NCBI RefSeq assembly: GCF_001722335.1 | Contig: NZ_MIHA01000008.1 | Span: forward strand, 185,401-249,400 | Length of the DNA stretch: 64,000 nucleotides | Origin: Mycolicibacterium flavescens | GTDB lineage: Bacteria; Actinomycetota; Actinomycetes; Mycobacteriales; Mycobacteriaceae | Reading direction: 5' to 3' | In this document: one piece after another, positions 49,891 through 61,110 of the stretch | How the letters are laid out: every line of letters starts with the position of its first letter | Numbering within the stretch: the first letter of the stretch is position 1 | Program-made: the position numbers and the translations under genes | The notes under the pieces: generated by a model | Databases searched by the model: none | What the model saw: the letters and a program-made list of their open reading frames with translations, nothing else | Told to the model about the DNA's origin: nothing

Positions 49891-50693
49891 CGGTTACCGG
49901 TGCAGATCGTCAGGCCCGCGCCGGTGCGCTGCTGGACCATCTGGCCGTCGACGGTGATCGAGCAGTTCACCTCGCGACCGACGTTGATGATGCTGACGCT
50001 GGCCGAGGAGGCGGCGGGCTCGGTCAGCTCCACCTCCTTGCTCCACGGCAGCAGCACGTTGAACTCGGTCTGCAGCAGGCCACCGCTGTCGACGTAGGTG
50101 ATGTTGATCGCCCGCCCGGTGCCGCTGACGACGTAGACGACGGTCTGGGTGACGCCCGGGGTCGTACGGCCCGGCACTGACGGCGTGGTCGGCACCGTGG
50201 GCACCGTCGGCGCGCTCGGCACGGTGGGCCGCGGGAACCGCGGCGTCGTGGTCGGTGTGCGCGGAACCGTGGGCCGGGACGTGGTGAAGCTGGGTTCGGC
50301 CATCGGCGGCGGCGCGACGACCGTCTCCTGGCGCGAGCTGTTGACGATGACCAGCGCGATCACCAGCCCGATCACGGTCAGCACCGCGACACCGGCCAGC
50401 AGCCACAGCCACCGCGGCGACTTGGGGTCCTCGGGAGGTTGGTTGGGTTCGCCCGGCGGGTAGGGCGGCGACCCGCCGTAGCCGGTCGCGTAGGGGTCGT
50501 ACCCGTACTGGCCGTACGGCGGCAACTGCTGGGTCGGCGCGGGGCCCGGCGGCTGGTAGGTGGGGCCGTAGGCCTGGCTGGCGTACGCCGGGTCGTTGTA
50601 GGCGGACGGGTCGCCGGAGTGGGCGTAACCCCCGTCGTCGCGTCCGCGGTACCCCGTTTGCTCGTCGCGGCCGCGGCCTGGTGTGTCGGTCAT
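49887..50693 (-). CDS. Proline-rich membrane protein with MmpS-like C-terminal domain (Rv2507-type)
   Basis: 268 residues. The N-terminal 90 residues are a Gly/Tyr/Pro-rich cytoplasmic region (repeats like QAYGPTYQPPGPAP). One transmembrane helix spans approx. residues 95-118, then a Pro/Thr-rich spacer (PTVPSAPTVPTVPTTPS), and finally a beta domain (approx. 183-268) with VVYVVSGTGRAINITYVD, LPWSKEVEL and CSITVDGQMV, the MmpS pattern with two Cys. Function unknown. The frame is open far upstream, but ATG 50693 gives the conserved start. Confidence 0.88.
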   Translation of the reverse strand: MTDTPGRGRDEQTGYRGRDDGGYAHSGDPSAYNDPAYASQAYGPTYQPPGPAPTQQLPPYGQYGYDPYATGYGGSPPYPPGEPNQPPEDPKSPRWLWLLAGVAVLTVIGLVIALVIVNSSRQETVVAPPPMAEPSFTTSRPTVPRTPTTTPRFPRPTVPSAPTVPTVPTTPSVPGRTTPGVTQTVVYVVSGTGRAINITYVDSGGLLQTEFNVLLPWSKEVELTEPAASSASVSIINVGREVNCSITVDGQMVQQRTGAGLTICTGNR

Positions 50694-50847
50694 GCCCACC
50701 TCATGGCTGCGAGGGTACCCGGGCACCTGGTCGACACCCCGGATCCGCCGCCCACCAGCGAGGAGACACACCGGTCGGCGAGCGACTTGCCGGGCATGCA
50801 GAATTGGACCGGTGGGAGAGCAGGTCCGTCGGGTATACGGCGCGTCG

Positions 50848-52692
50848 ATGTCACCGGACGCGACGGCGTTCGCGCATCTCGTCGACGACGGCGGTTTCCC
50901 TCGCGCCGTGCAGCGCTTCCTGCGCGGCTGGCGGGCCAGCTCGTCGCGCGACGTCGAACTTCCGATCGACGGCCCGGTCACCCGCGTCCTGCATTCCGCC
51001 GACGGGCACTGGCTGGCCTGCGAGGTGGCGCCAGACGGCAGCACCCGAACCCAGATCTGGGTGGTCACAACCGATCCCGACGACCGCGATGCGCGTCGCA
51101 TCGACTCGTGGGATCCGGGATCGCCGGAGGGCACGGCCGAACTGATCAATTGGGACGGCGCGCGGGTGGCCGCGATCCTGACCGGAGACGACGGCGTGGG
51201 CACGTCGGTGCTGATCGATCCGGGCACCGGGGAAACCGTTGTGCTCGACAGACGGTCGGGCGGGCGCCTGGTCGACGCCTGGGCCGGCTCGGCGCTGGTG
51301 CGGGTCGGCCCGCGCGGCTACCGGGATCTCATCCTGCTGCGGCGCGGCACCGAAACGGCTTTGCTGCCTTATGATCCGGGCTCGACGACCGACACCGGCA
51401 TCATCCTCGACGACCATCAGCCGCGGCGCCTGCGGTCGGGTCTGGAGGGCGAGACCACCAAGCTCTACCACCCGGCGGGCACGCTCGAACCCGGCGACGC
51501 CGACGGGTATGTGCGCGCCCTGGTCCGCAGCGAGAACGGCGCCGAACACGCGCGGCTCCTCGAGGTCACCATGACGCCCGACGGTGTCGCCTACCAGATC
51601 ATCGCCGAACGTCCCGGCTGCGAACTCGACGAGTTCACCGTCAGCGACGACCTGTCGACGGTCGCGCTCCTGTGGAACCTTCACGGCGCCAGCGAATTAC
51701 AGATCCTCAAACTTGCGGACCTGACGCTGCAGCCGCCGATCCCGCTGCCCGGGATGGTGGCCAGTCAGCTGAGCATCAGCGCTGGCGGCTCGATGCTGGC
51801 GATGACCGTCGAGGGCCCGTCCACCCCGCCGACCGTGGAACTGGTCGATCCCCGCACCCGCGAATGGGAGCCCGTCGACCGCGAACCCAGCACCGGACCG
51901 GTCACCGCCGACCCGACGCTGGAGACCGTCGTCGCCCGCGACGGCCTGGAGTTCACCGGGTGGCTGTTCCGTCCTCGCGACGGAGTGCCGACGATCGGCG
52001 CGATGCTGTTCCTGCACGGCGGTCCCGAGGGTCAGGGCCGACCGGGCTACAACGAGTTCTTTCCCGCCCTGCTCGAAGAGGGCATCAGCGTGTTCCTGCC
52101 GAACGTCCGCGGCTCGGGCGGCTTCGGGCGGAGCTTCATGCACGCCGACGACAAGGAGCGGCGGTTCGCGGCCATCGACGACGTCGCCGACGCGGTGGCC
52201 TACCTCGTCGACAACGGGGTCGCCCCGGCCGACCGCATCGCGTGCTGCGGGTGGTCGTACGGCGGTTATCTGACGCAGGCCGCGCTGACGTTCCACCCCG
52301 ATGACTTCGCCGCCGGGATCAGCATCTGCGGGATGAGCGATCTGAACACCTGGTACCGCAACACCGAACCGTGGATCGCGGCGGCCGCATATCCGAAGTA
52401 CGGCCACCCGATCGGCGACCGGGATCTGCTCGAGAAGCTGTCACCGCTGCAGCGGGCCGACGCGATGACTGCGCCCCTGCTGCTGGTGCACGGCGGCAAC
52501 GACACCAACGTCCCGCCGACCGAATCGCTGCAGATGTTCGACGCGTTGACTGCGCTCGACCGCAGGGTGGAACTGCTGATGTTCGACGACGACGGTCACG
52601 AGATCGACAAGCGCGAAAACCGGGCCGTACTGGTCAAAGCCATGCGCGAGTGGCTGATTGCCGCCTTTGCGCGAGCGCAGAACCAGTCGTAA
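50848..52692 (+). CDS. S9 family prolyl oligopeptidase / acylaminoacyl peptidase
   Basis: 614 residues from ATG 50848. The N-terminal 370 residues form a beta-propeller with repeated strand blocks. The C-terminal alpha/beta hydrolase domain (approx. 375-614) has the oxyanion motif HGGPEGQGRP, the nucleophile in CGWSYGGYL (Ser approx. residue 471), the Asp in HGGNDTNVP and the His in DDDGHEI. It would cleave small peptides or esters in the cytoplasm (no signal peptide). The gene sits between relatives of Rv2507 and Rv2506, where M. tuberculosis, from memory, has none. Confidence 0.92.
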   Translation: MSPDATAFAHLVDDGGFPRAVQRFLRGWRASSSRDVELPIDGPVTRVLHSADGHWLACEVAPDGSTRTQIWVVTTDPDDRDARRIDSWDPGSPEGTAELINWDGARVAAILTGDDGVGTSVLIDPGTGETVVLDRRSGGRLVDAWAGSALVRVGPRGYRDLILLRRGTETALLPYDPGSTTDTGIILDDHQPRRLRSGLEGETTKLYHPAGTLEPGDADGYVRALVRSENGAEHARLLEVTMTPDGVAYQIIAERPGCELDEFTVSDDLSTVALLWNLHGASELQILKLADLTLQPPIPLPGMVASQLSISAGGSMLAMTVEGPSTPPTVELVDPRTREWEPVDREPSTGPVTADPTLETVVARDGLEFTGWLFRPRDGVPTIGAMLFLHGGPEGQGRPGYNEFFPALLEEGISVFLPNVRGSGGFGRSFMHADDKERRFAAIDDVADAVAYLVDNGVAPADRIACCGWSYGGYLTQAALTFHPDDFAAGISICGMSDLNTWYRNTEPWIAAAAYPKYGHPIGDRDLLEKLSPLQRADAMTAPLLLVHGGNDTNVPPTESLQMFDALTALDRRVELLMFDDDGHEIDKRENRAVLVKAMREWLIAAFARAQNQS

Positions 52693-52713
52693 CCGAATCG
52701 TCGCCCGGCCCCA

Positions 52714-52739
52714 GGTTTGGACAAATTGTCTGCCGGGTA
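52714..52739 (+). promoter_or_regulatory. Consensus SigF promoter
   Basis: GGTTT, exactly 16 bp, then GGGTA, identical to the mycobacterial SigF consensus. It lies 44 bp before the first of two tiny membrane-protein genes and would drive both under stationary-phase or stress conditions. Confidence 0.72.
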
Positions 52740-52783
52740 AACACGCTGCGCACGCGCCAGTTCACTGACAAAGGAGGCGCAGC

Positions 52784-52993
52784 ATGCGAGGTGGCGGAAT
52801 CCTCGGCGTACTTGTGCTCATCTGGTTGTTGATCGGTGTCGTCGCGGCTTATCAGCGCGGCTACTTCTCATCCAATGAAACCAATTGCGCGACAGCGGGA
52901 AGCATCGCCCTGACGGTGGTGGCGGGGCCGTTGAACTACGCGGGTGTCAACCCGAAGGTCGAGAACTGCAACCTGCCCGAACCCAGCCAGTAA
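52784..52993 (+). CDS. Small membrane protein (69 residues)
   Basis: AAAGGAGG lies 7 nt upstream of ATG 52784. The protein has one transmembrane helix (approx. residues 5-24, ILGVLVLIWLLIGVVAAYQRG) followed by an external part with two cysteines (Cys approx. 35 and 62) that may form a disulfide. No function known; similar short proteins are widespread in mycobacteria. It has a perfect SigF promoter upstream. Confidence 0.82.
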   Translation: MRGGGILGVLVLIWLLIGVVAAYQRGYFSSNETNCATAGSIALTVVAGPLNYAGVNPKVENCNLPEPSQ

Positions 52994-53032
52994 CCCACTG
53001 GCGGTTAACGATTCACGAGAAATGGAGTGGTT

Positions 53033-53185
53033 ATGATAATCCTCGGATTGATTCTCGCCGTGATCGGTTATTTCACGGTCCCGGCCATCATGTACATCGG
53101 CATCGTGTTGATGGTCATCGGGGCGGTGTTCTGGATCCTCGGATCCGTCGGACGCCCCGTCGGTGGCAGGCGCGCCTGGTACTAA
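53033..53185 (+). CDS. DUF6131-like tiny membrane protein (50 residues)
   Basis: ATG 53033 with GGAG 5 nt upstream. Two hydrophobic helices (MIILGLILAVIGYF and MYIGIVLMVIGAVFWILG) are separated by a short loop, with a basic tail ending in WY. This is the pattern of the DUF6131 actinobacterial family. It is too short for usual ORF limits. It is 39 bp behind the previous small membrane gene and probably shares the SigF promoter. Its 3' end overlaps the convergent bkaR stop by 4 bp. Confidence 0.8.
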   Translation: MIILGLILAVIGYFTVPAIMYIGIVLMVIGAVFWILGSVGRPVGGRRAWY

Positions 53186-53805
53186 CGCTTTGACGTCGGA
53201 CCGGCCGAGGTCAACGCCGCAACGGTCATCCTTTTCAGGACGGCCCGCGGGTTGGCCTCGGCCGTTTTCGTCGTCGCGGGTTTGAGCGCGTGCGGGGTGG
53301 AGTTCATCAGGCCGAACACCGCGTGAGCCATCACCCGGGCGTCAGCCTCACTCAGCGACCGGGTCAACCGGCACAGCACCTCGACCCAGATCTCGACGTA
53401 CTGGCGCTGAGCCTTGCGGACCTGCCGCTTGGCCGCGGTCGGCAGGTTCGCCAGGTCTCTGTCCTGGATCCGGATCAGATCTGATTCGCCGAGCGCGAAG
53501 TCCAGGTGGAATTCGATCAGGCCGTCGAGCGCATCCGCGGGGCCGGCCGCCGCGTCGACGACCTCCCTGGCGCCGGCCAGCAGCCGGGTGCTGATCCCGA
53601 CGAGAAGTTCGACCAGCAGCGCCTCTTTGTTGGGGAAGTGGCGGTAGATCGCCGGGCCGCTGACCCCAGCCGCGGCGCCGATGTCCTCCAGCCGCACCGC
53701 GAGGTAACCCCGCTCGGCGACCAACCGTTCGGCGGCGGCGATCAACTGGGACCGGCGGTCGGACTTCGCGCGACTGCGCCGGGTGTTCGCAGGAATAGCG
53801 GACAC
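53182..53805 (-). CDS. bkaR: TetR family repressor BkaR (Rv2506-type)
   Basis: 207 residues from GTG 53805, with GGGAGG 6 nt upstream; an upstream in-frame start lies inside the operator and is disfavoured. The HTH is AAERLVAERGYLAVRLEDIGAAAGVSGPAIYRHF (approx. residues 22-57). The C-terminal ligand domain is helical. In mycobacteria the gene at this place, BkaR, represses the divergent branched-chain keto-acid operon, and the ligand is likely a pathway acyl-CoA. The large concentric palindrome at 53836-53876 is its operator. Confidence 0.9.
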   Translation of the reverse strand: MSAIPANTRRSRAKSDRRSQLIAAAERLVAERGYLAVRLEDIGAAAGVSGPAIYRHFPNKEALLVELLVGISTRLLAGAREVVDAAAGPADALDGLIEFHLDFALGESDLIRIQDRDLANLPTAAKRQVRKAQRQYVEIWVEVLCRLTRSLSEADARVMAHAVFGLMNSTPHALKPATTKTAEANPRAVLKRMTVAALTSAGPTSKR

Positions 53806-53835
53806 GAAGCGCCTCCCGCCGCTGTGGACATTCCG

Positions 53836-55446
<1,611 letters not shown>

Positions 55447-55450
55447 TGAC

Positions 55451-57445
55451 ATGACCTTCCACACTGTCCTGGTCGCCAACCGCGGTGAGATCGCGGTGCG
55501 GGTCATCGGAACGCTGCGCCAGATGGGCATCCGGTCGGTGGCCGTGTTCAGCGCAGCAGACGCCGGGGCCCGCCACGTCGCCGAGGCCGACGTCGCGGTG
55601 AACATCGGCGGCGCCGCGGCCCGCGACAGCTACCTCAACATCGACGCCGTCGTGTCGGCGGCCCGTCGCACCGGCGCTCAGGCGGTGCACCCCGGTTACG
55701 GATTCCTCTCGGAAAACGCACAATTCGCCGCTGCACTGCAGTCTGCCGGGATCACGTTCATCGGGCCGCCGGTCGGGGCCATCGAAACCATGGGCGACAA
55801 GATCGCGGCCAAGGCGGCGGTGTCGGCGTTCGGTGTCCCGGTGGTTCCGGGCATCTCGCGACCGGGCCTGACCGACGACGACCTGATCGCCGGTGCCGCC
55901 GAGGTGGGTTTCCCGGTGCTGGTGAAGCCGTCGGCCGGCGGCGGCGGCAAGGGCATGCGGGTGGTGCACGAGGCGTCCGAACTGCCTGCCGCGCTGGTCT
56001 CGGCACGGCGCGAGGCCGGTGCGGCCTTCGGCGACGACACGTTGTTTCTCGAACGTTTCGTGCTGAACCCGCGCCACATCGAGGTGCAGGTGCTCGCCGA
56101 CGCGCACGGCACCGTCGTGCATCTGGGGGAGCGCGAATGCAGCCTGCAGCGGCGGCATCAGAAGGTCATCGAAGAAGCGCCGTCGCCGCTGCTCGACGAG
56201 GCCACCCGCGCGCGGATAGGCGCCGCGGCCTGTGACACCGCCCGCAGCGTCGACTACACCGGCGCCGGCACCGTCGAGTTCATCGTCTCGGCCGACCGGC
56301 CCGACGAGTTCTTCTTCATGGAGATGAACACGCGCCTTCAGGTCGAGCACCCGGTCACCGAGATGGTCACCGGAATCGACCTCGTCGAACAGCAGGTGCG
56401 GATCGCCGCCGGGGAGAAGCTGTCGTTCGGCCAGGACGACGTCACGCTCACCGGGCATGCCATCGAGGCCCGCGTGTACGCCGAGGACCCCGGCCGCGGC
56501 TTCCTGCCCACCGGCGGACCGGTCCTCGACCTCGCCGAACCGAGCGGCCCGGGCATCCGGGTCGACTCCGGATTGGCGCGCGGATCGGTGGTCGGCAGCG
56601 ACTACGACCCGATGCTGTCGAAGGTGATCGCCTACGCCGACGACCGTGCCGGTGCGCTGCGCACCCTGGACCGCGCGTTGGCCGGTACCTCGGTTCTCGG
56701 CGTCACCACGAACGTCGAGTTCCTGCGGTTCCTGCTCGCCGACCCGGACGTCGCGGCGGGCCGTCTCGACACCGGCTTGTTGGACCGGCGCAGTCCCGAT
56801 TTCGCGCCCGCGGCGGCCACCGACGCCGAACTCGTCGCGGCCGCCGCCTACCGGTGGCTGTCGGCCTGGCCCGCGCGGACCGGTGACCTGTGGGCCGCCC
56901 CGTCGGGCTGGCGGATGGGCGCCCGGGCCGCCACCACCTACCGGCTGCGCTCGGGTGAGCGCACCGACCACGTCCACCTGACCGGCACCCCGCAGCACGC
57001 CGAAGCGGTCGTCGAAGACGGCGAAAGCCGTTCGCTGTCAGCGGTGTTGGACGGTGGCCGGCTGTCGGTGGGGTACGACGATGTGCGCGTCGACTACCTC
57101 GTCGCCGGCGACGACGGCCGGATCTGGTTGGCCGGCGCGGGTCGCACCGTGATGGTCGAGGAAGTCCGCGAGGCGCCGGTGCGGCCCGACGACGCGCACA
57201 GCGGCGACGCCGAACTGACCAGCCCGATGCCGGGTTCGGTGGTGGCCGCCGGTGTCGCCGACGGCGACCGGGTGGGTGCGGGTGCGGTCGTGGTGACCGT
57301 CGAGGCCATGAAGATGGAACACGCGTTGACCGCTCCGGTCGACGGCGTGGTGGAATTGCTTGTCGCCGTGGGCGATCAGGTCAAGGTGGGACAGCTGCTG
57401 GCCAAGGTCACCGCAGATCCCGCCGTCGAGAAGGAAGAATCATGA
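55451..57445 (+). CDS. accA1: Acyl-CoA carboxylase alpha subunit (biotin carboxylase + BCCP)
   Basis: 664 residues. The biotin carboxylase domain spans approx. residues 1-445, with the start [14 protein letters not shown], the ATP-grasp Gly-rich loop GGGGKGM, and [14 protein letters not shown] near residue 297. A BT linker domain follows and then the biotinyl domain (approx. 590-660), with EAMKMEH and the biotinylated Lys621. It makes carboxybiotin for AccD1. It begins 4 bp after accD1 and overlaps fadE19 (ATGA). Confidence 0.95.
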   Translation: MTFHTVLVANRGEIAVRVIGTLRQMGIRSVAVFSAADAGARHVAEADVAVNIGGAAARDSYLNIDAVVSAARRTGAQAVHPGYGFLSENAQFAAALQSAGITFIGPPVGAIETMGDKIAAKAAVSAFGVPVVPGISRPGLTDDDLIAGAAEVGFPVLVKPSAGGGGKGMRVVHEASELPAALVSARREAGAAFGDDTLFLERFVLNPRHIEVQVLADAHGTVVHLGERECSLQRRHQKVIEEAPSPLLDEATRARIGAAACDTARSVDYTGAGTVEFIVSADRPDEFFFMEMNTRLQVEHPVTEMVTGIDLVEQQVRIAAGEKLSFGQDDVTLTGHAIEARVYAEDPGRGFLPTGGPVLDLAEPSGPGIRVDSGLARGSVVGSDYDPMLSKVIAYADDRAGALRTLDRALAGTSVLGVTTNVEFLRFLLADPDVAAGRLDTGLLDRRSPDFAPAAATDAELVAAAAYRWLSAWPARTGDLWAAPSGWRMGARAATTYRLRSGERTDHVHLTGTPQHAEAVVEDGESRSLSAVLDGGRLSVGYDDVRVDYLVAGDDGRIWLAGAGRTVMVEEVREAPVRPDDAHSGDAELTSPMPGSVVAAGVADGDRVGAGAVVVTVEAMKMEHALTAPVDGVVELLVAVGDQVKVGQLLAKVTADPAVEKEES

Positions 57446-58602
57446 CGGACTTTATGGCGACGGGGATGCTTCCCGATCACTATGAACAACTGGCGAAGAC
57501 GGTCCGCGACTTCGCCCAGAGCGTGGTGGCGCCGGTGGCGGCCAAACACGACGAGGAGCACTCGTTCCCGTACGAGGTCGTCGCCGGCATGGCCGACATG
57601 GGGTTGTTCGGGTTGCCGTTCCCCGAGGAGTACGGCGGGATGGGCGGTGACTACTTCGCGCTGTGCCTCGCGCTCGAGGAACTCGGCAAGGTCGACCAGA
57701 GCGTGGCGATCACGCTCGAAGCCGGGGTGTCACTGGGTGCGATGCCGGTGTACCGGTTCGGCAACGAGGAGCAGAAGCAGGAGTGGCTGCCGCTGCTGGC
57801 CAGCGGTAAGGCGTTGGGCGCGTTCGGTCTGACCGAGGCGGGCGGCGGTAGCGACGCCGGCGCGACCAAGACGACCGCGCGCCTCGACGACGGCCACTGG
57901 GTGATCAACGGCTCCAAGCAGTTCATCACCAACTCGGGCACCGATATCACCAAGCTTGTCACCGTCACCGCGGTGACCGGCGAGGTGGGCGGCAAAAAGG
58001 AAATCTCGTCCATCCTGGTGCCGGTGCCCACCGAGGGCTTCACCGCCGAACCGGCGTACAACAAGGTGGGCTGGAACGCCAGCGACACCCACCCGCTGAG
58101 CTTCGACGACGTGCGGGTGCCGGAGGAGAACCTGCTCGGCGAGCGGGGCCGCGGATATGCGAACTTCCTGCGCATCCTCGACGAGGGCCGCATCGCGATC
58201 GCCGCGCTGTCGGTCGGCGCGGCGCAGGGCTGCGTCGACGAATCGGTCAAGTACGCCAAGGAACGCGAGGCGTTCGGCGCCGCGATCGGCAGCTACCAGG
58301 CGGTCGCGTTCAAGATCGCGCGGATGGAGGCCCGGGCGCACGTCGCCCGCACCGCCTACTACGACGCGGCCGCGCTGATGCTGGCCGGCAAGCCGTTCAA
58401 GAAGGCGGCGTCGATCGCCAAGATGGTGGCCAGCGAGGCGGCGATGGACAACGCCCGCGACGCCACGCAGATCTTCGGCGGATACGGCTTCATGAACGAG
58501 TACTCGGTGGCGCGGCATTACCGGGACAGCAAGATCCTCGAGATCGGTGAAGGCACAACCGAAGTCCAGTTGATGCTGATCGGGCGGGAGCTGGGGTTGT
58601 GA
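57442..58602 (+). CDS. fadE19: Acyl-CoA dehydrogenase (isovaleryl-CoA type)
   Basis: 386 residues of the acyl-CoA dehydrogenase fold. The FAD-contact motif is [19 protein letters not shown] (approx. residues 130-148), the second is [13 protein letters not shown] (approx. 246-258), and the C-terminal segment is [20 protein letters not shown] with IGEGTTEVQ. The catalytic Glu position is not obvious in the GYGF segment, as in isovaleryl-type enzymes where it lies earlier. From the operon it should act on isovaleryl-CoA, giving 3-methylcrotonyl-CoA for AccA1D1. It is translationally coupled on both sides. Confidence 0.93.
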   Translation: MTDFMATGMLPDHYEQLAKTVRDFAQSVVAPVAAKHDEEHSFPYEVVAGMADMGLFGLPFPEEYGGMGGDYFALCLALEELGKVDQSVAITLEAGVSLGAMPVYRFGNEEQKQEWLPLLASGKALGAFGLTEAGGGSDAGATKTTARLDDGHWVINGSKQFITNSGTDITKLVTVTAVTGEVGGKKEISSILVPVPTEGFTAEPAYNKVGWNASDTHPLSFDDVRVPEENLLGERGRGYANFLRILDEGRIAIAALSVGAAQGCVDESVKYAKEREAFGAAIGSYQAVAFKIARMEARAHVARTAYYDAAALMLAGKPFKKAASIAKMVASEAAMDNARDATQIFGGYGFMNEYSVARHYRDSKILEIGEGTTEVQLMLIGRELGL

Positions 58603-59087
58603 CTGAGAAGAAGGTAGTCGTTCAGCGCGGGCTGTGGTTCGAGGAGTTCGAGACCGGCGTGCTGTATCAGCACCGGCCGGGCCGCACCATCACCGAAGCC
58701 GACAACGTGCTGTTCACGACGTTGACGATGAACACCCAGGCCCTGCACCTCGACGCCGCGTTCGCCGACGCGCTGCCGCCGTTCAACGCCCGGCTGGTGA
58801 ACTCGATGTTCACGCTGTCGACTCTGGTCGGCCTGTCGGTCACCCAGCTGACCCAGGGCACGATCGTCGGCAACCTGGGCTTCGGCGAAATCGCGTTCCC
58901 CAAGCCGCTGTTCCACGGGGACACGCTCTACGCGGAGTCCGAGGTGCTCGACAAACGCGAGTCCAAGAGTCGGCCGGGGGAGGGCATCGTCACGTTCTCC
59001 CACGTCGGCCGCAACCAGCACGGTGACATCGTCGCGACCGCGTCGCGCAAGACGATGGTGCGCAAACGTCCGGAGGGAGAGGCGTAG
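58599..59087 (+). CDS. MaoC-like hydratase (Rv2499c-type)
   Basis: 162 residues, GTG start overlapping the fadE19 stop (GTGA). It is a single hot-dog fold with the hydratase-2-like segment DNVLFTTLTMNTQALHLDAAFADA (approx. residues 32-55; Asn and His are candidate catalytic residues) and GDTLYAESEVLDKRESKS. In this operon it most likely hydrates 3-methylglutaconyl-CoA to an HMG-CoA, the step between the carboxylase and the CitE-like lyase. This is inference from pathway order. Confidence 0.88.
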   Translation: MTEKKVVVQRGLWFEEFETGVLYQHRPGRTITEADNVLFTTLTMNTQALHLDAAFADALPPFNARLVNSMFTLSTLVGLSVTQLTQGTIVGNLGFGEIAFPKPLFHGDTLYAESEVLDKRESKSRPGEGIVTFSHVGRNQHGDIVATASRKTMVRKRPEGEA

Positions 59088-59905
59088 TGGCGTTGACGTC
59101 ATCGGGCCCGGCGTGGCTGTTCTGCCCGGCCGACCGGCCTGAACGGTTCGAAAAGGCCGCCGCCGCAGCCGATGTGGTGATCCTCGACCTGGAGGACGGA
59201 GTCGCCGCCAAGGACCGCGAGGCCGCACGCGCGGCGTTGCTGCAGACGCGTCTGGACCCGACCCGGACGGTGGTCCGCGTCAACCCGAGCGCCACCCCCG
59301 ACCACCAGCTCGACCTCGAGGCACTGGCCAAGACCGAGTACACCACCGTCATGCTGGCCAAGACCGAGGACCCGCAGCAGGTGCGCGACCTCGTACCGTT
59401 CGACGTGGTGGTGCTGATCGAAACCCCGCTGGGCGCGCTCGCGGTCGCCGACCTGGCGCGCATCGAGAACGCATACGCATTGATGTGGGGGGCCGAGGAT
59501 CTGTTCGCGGTGACCGGCGGAACCGCCAACCGCTACCCGGACGGCAGTTACCGCGAGGTGGCCCGGCATGTCCGGTCGCAGACGCTGCTGGCCGCGAAGG
59601 CGTACGGCCGGCTGGCGCTGGACTCGGTGTACCTCGACATCAAGGATCTCGACGGGCTGCGCGGCGAGGTGGACGACGCGGTCGCGGTCGGGTTCGACGT
59701 CAAGGTCGCGATCCATCCCTCGCAGGTCGCGGTGATCCGGGAGGGTTACACACCGACCGCCGAACAGGTGCAGTGGGCGCGACACGTGCTCGCGGCCGCC
59801 CGCGATGCCCGGGGCGTCTTCCAATTCGAAGGCATAATGGTGGATGCCCCAGTGCTCCGGCGAGCCGAGCGCATCGTCGCGTTAGCGCCACACCCCGGCG
59901 ACTAG
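59087..59905 (+). CDS. citE: CitE-like beta-hydroxyacyl-CoA lyase (Rv2498c-type)
   Basis: 272 residues, TIM barrel of the HpcH/HpaI family. The motifs are WLFCPADRPERFEKAAAAADVVILDLEDGV (approx. residues 7-36), the metal Glu in VVLIETPLGAL (approx. 111), the Asp in WGAEDLFAV (approx. 138) and the CoA-binding KVAIHPSQVAVI (approx. 206). Free-standing CitE without the other citrate-lyase subunits. The M. tuberculosis relative cleaves (R)-HMG-CoA in leucine catabolism and (S)-citramalyl-CoA in itaconate use, and the operon context agrees. GTG start overlaps maoC (TAGTG). Confidence 0.93.
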   Translation: MALTSSGPAWLFCPADRPERFEKAAAAADVVILDLEDGVAAKDREAARAALLQTRLDPTRTVVRVNPSATPDHQLDLEALAKTEYTTVMLAKTEDPQQVRDLVPFDVVVLIETPLGALAVADLARIENAYALMWGAEDLFAVTGGTANRYPDGSYREVARHVRSQTLLAAKAYGRLALDSVYLDIKDLDGLRGEVDDAVAVGFDVKVAIHPSQVAVIREGYTPTAEQVQWARHVLAAARDARGVFQFEGIMVDAPVLRRAERIVALAPHPGD

Positions 59906-60005
59906 CCGACACCCCCGCACCCGGGGGTCTGCTCCAACCGCCGCCGCGCTGAGCACCTCAGTCGCCTGGTGGCGCGATCCGCCGCCAGTGACCCTAGGAG
60001 GCGGT

Positions 60006-61109
60006 ATGGCTGGGCCTGTTCAGGCACCGTTGGAGACGCTCGACGTCGACGTGGAGCCCATCGGGCTGGTCGGCCCGGACGGGACACCGACCGGCTCGAG
60101 CGCCCGGTACCGCCGCGATCTTCCATCCGAGACGCTGGCCTGGCTCTACGAGCTGATGGTCGTCACCCGCGACCTCGACGGCGAGTTCGTCAACCTGCAG
60201 CGCCAGGGCGAACTGGCGCTGTTCGCGTCGTGCCGCGGCCAGGAGGCCGCCCAGATCGGCGCCGCGGCGTGTCTGCGCAAAACCGACTGGTTGTTCCCGC
60301 AGTACCGCGAGATCGGGGCGTTTCTGCTGCGCGGCATCACCCCGGCGCAGATCGGCGCGGTGTGGCGCGGCAAGTGGCACGGCGGTCTCGGGTTCACCGA
60401 GAAGTGCGTCGCGCCGATCGCCATTCCGATCGGCACCCAGGGACTGCACGCGGTCGGCGCGGCGATGGCCGCCCAGCGGCTCGGTGAGGACTCCGTGACG
60501 TTGGTGTTCCTCGGCGACGGCGCCACCAGCGAAGGCGACGTGCACGAAGCGTTGAACTTCGCGGCGGTGTACCGGGCGCCGTGCGTGTTCTTCGTGCAGA
60601 ACAACCAGTGGGCGATCTCGGTGCCGGTCACCAAGCAGCACGCGGGACCGTCGATCGCCCACCGCGCCGCCGGATACGGCATGCCGGGGGTGCGGGTCGA
60701 CGGCAACGACGTGTTGGCCTGCTTCGCGGTGACCGCCGAAGCCGCGCAGCGCGCCCGCGACGGCGGGGGACCGACGCTGATCGAAGCGGTCACCTACCGG
60801 ATGGGCCCGCACACCACCTCCGACGACCCCACCCGGTACCGCGACGAGCAGGAGGTCCGGATGTGGGCGGCGCGCGACCCGATCGCGCGATACCGCACCT
60901 ACCTCACGTCGGAGGGGGTGTGGACCGAGCGGCTCGAGGAGCGGGTCCGCGCCAAATCGAGGCGGTTGTGCGCCGAGCTGCGCGACGTCGTGGTCGGCGC
61001 AGACGATTTCGACGTCACCGAGATGTTCGACACGGTCTACCACGACATCACCCCCGACCTGGTGGCCCAGCGCGAACAGCTGGCGGCCGAACTGGCGAAG
61101 GAGCTCTGA
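60006..61109 (+). CDS. bkdA: Branched-chain alpha-keto acid dehydrogenase E1 alpha
   Basis: 367 residues from ATG 60006 (TAGGAGG ends 4 nt upstream; a GTG at 59988 is less likely). It has the thiamin diphosphate motif GDGATSEGDVHEALNFAAVYRAPCVFFVQNN (approx. residues 166-196), the phosphorylation-loop-like HTTSDDPTRYR (approx. 267), and FASCRGQEAAQ near residue 75. It decarboxylates the keto acids from Leu, Ile and Val with BkdB. There is a 100-bp gap from citE, so a secondary promoter is possible. Confidence 0.95.
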   Translation: MAGPVQAPLETLDVDVEPIGLVGPDGTPTGSSARYRRDLPSETLAWLYELMVVTRDLDGEFVNLQRQGELALFASCRGQEAAQIGAAACLRKTDWLFPQYREIGAFLLRGITPAQIGAVWRGKWHGGLGFTEKCVAPIAIPIGTQGLHAVGAAMAAQRLGEDSVTLVFLGDGATSEGDVHEALNFAAVYRAPCVFFVQNNQWAISVPVTKQHAGPSIAHRAAGYGMPGVRVDGNDVLACFAVTAEAAQRARDGGGPTLIEAVTYRMGPHTTSDDPTRYRDEQEVRMWAARDPIARYRTYLTSEGVWTERLEERVRAKSRRLCAELRDVVVGADDFDVTEMFDTVYHDITPDLVAQREQLAAELAKEL

Positions 61110-61110
61110 G

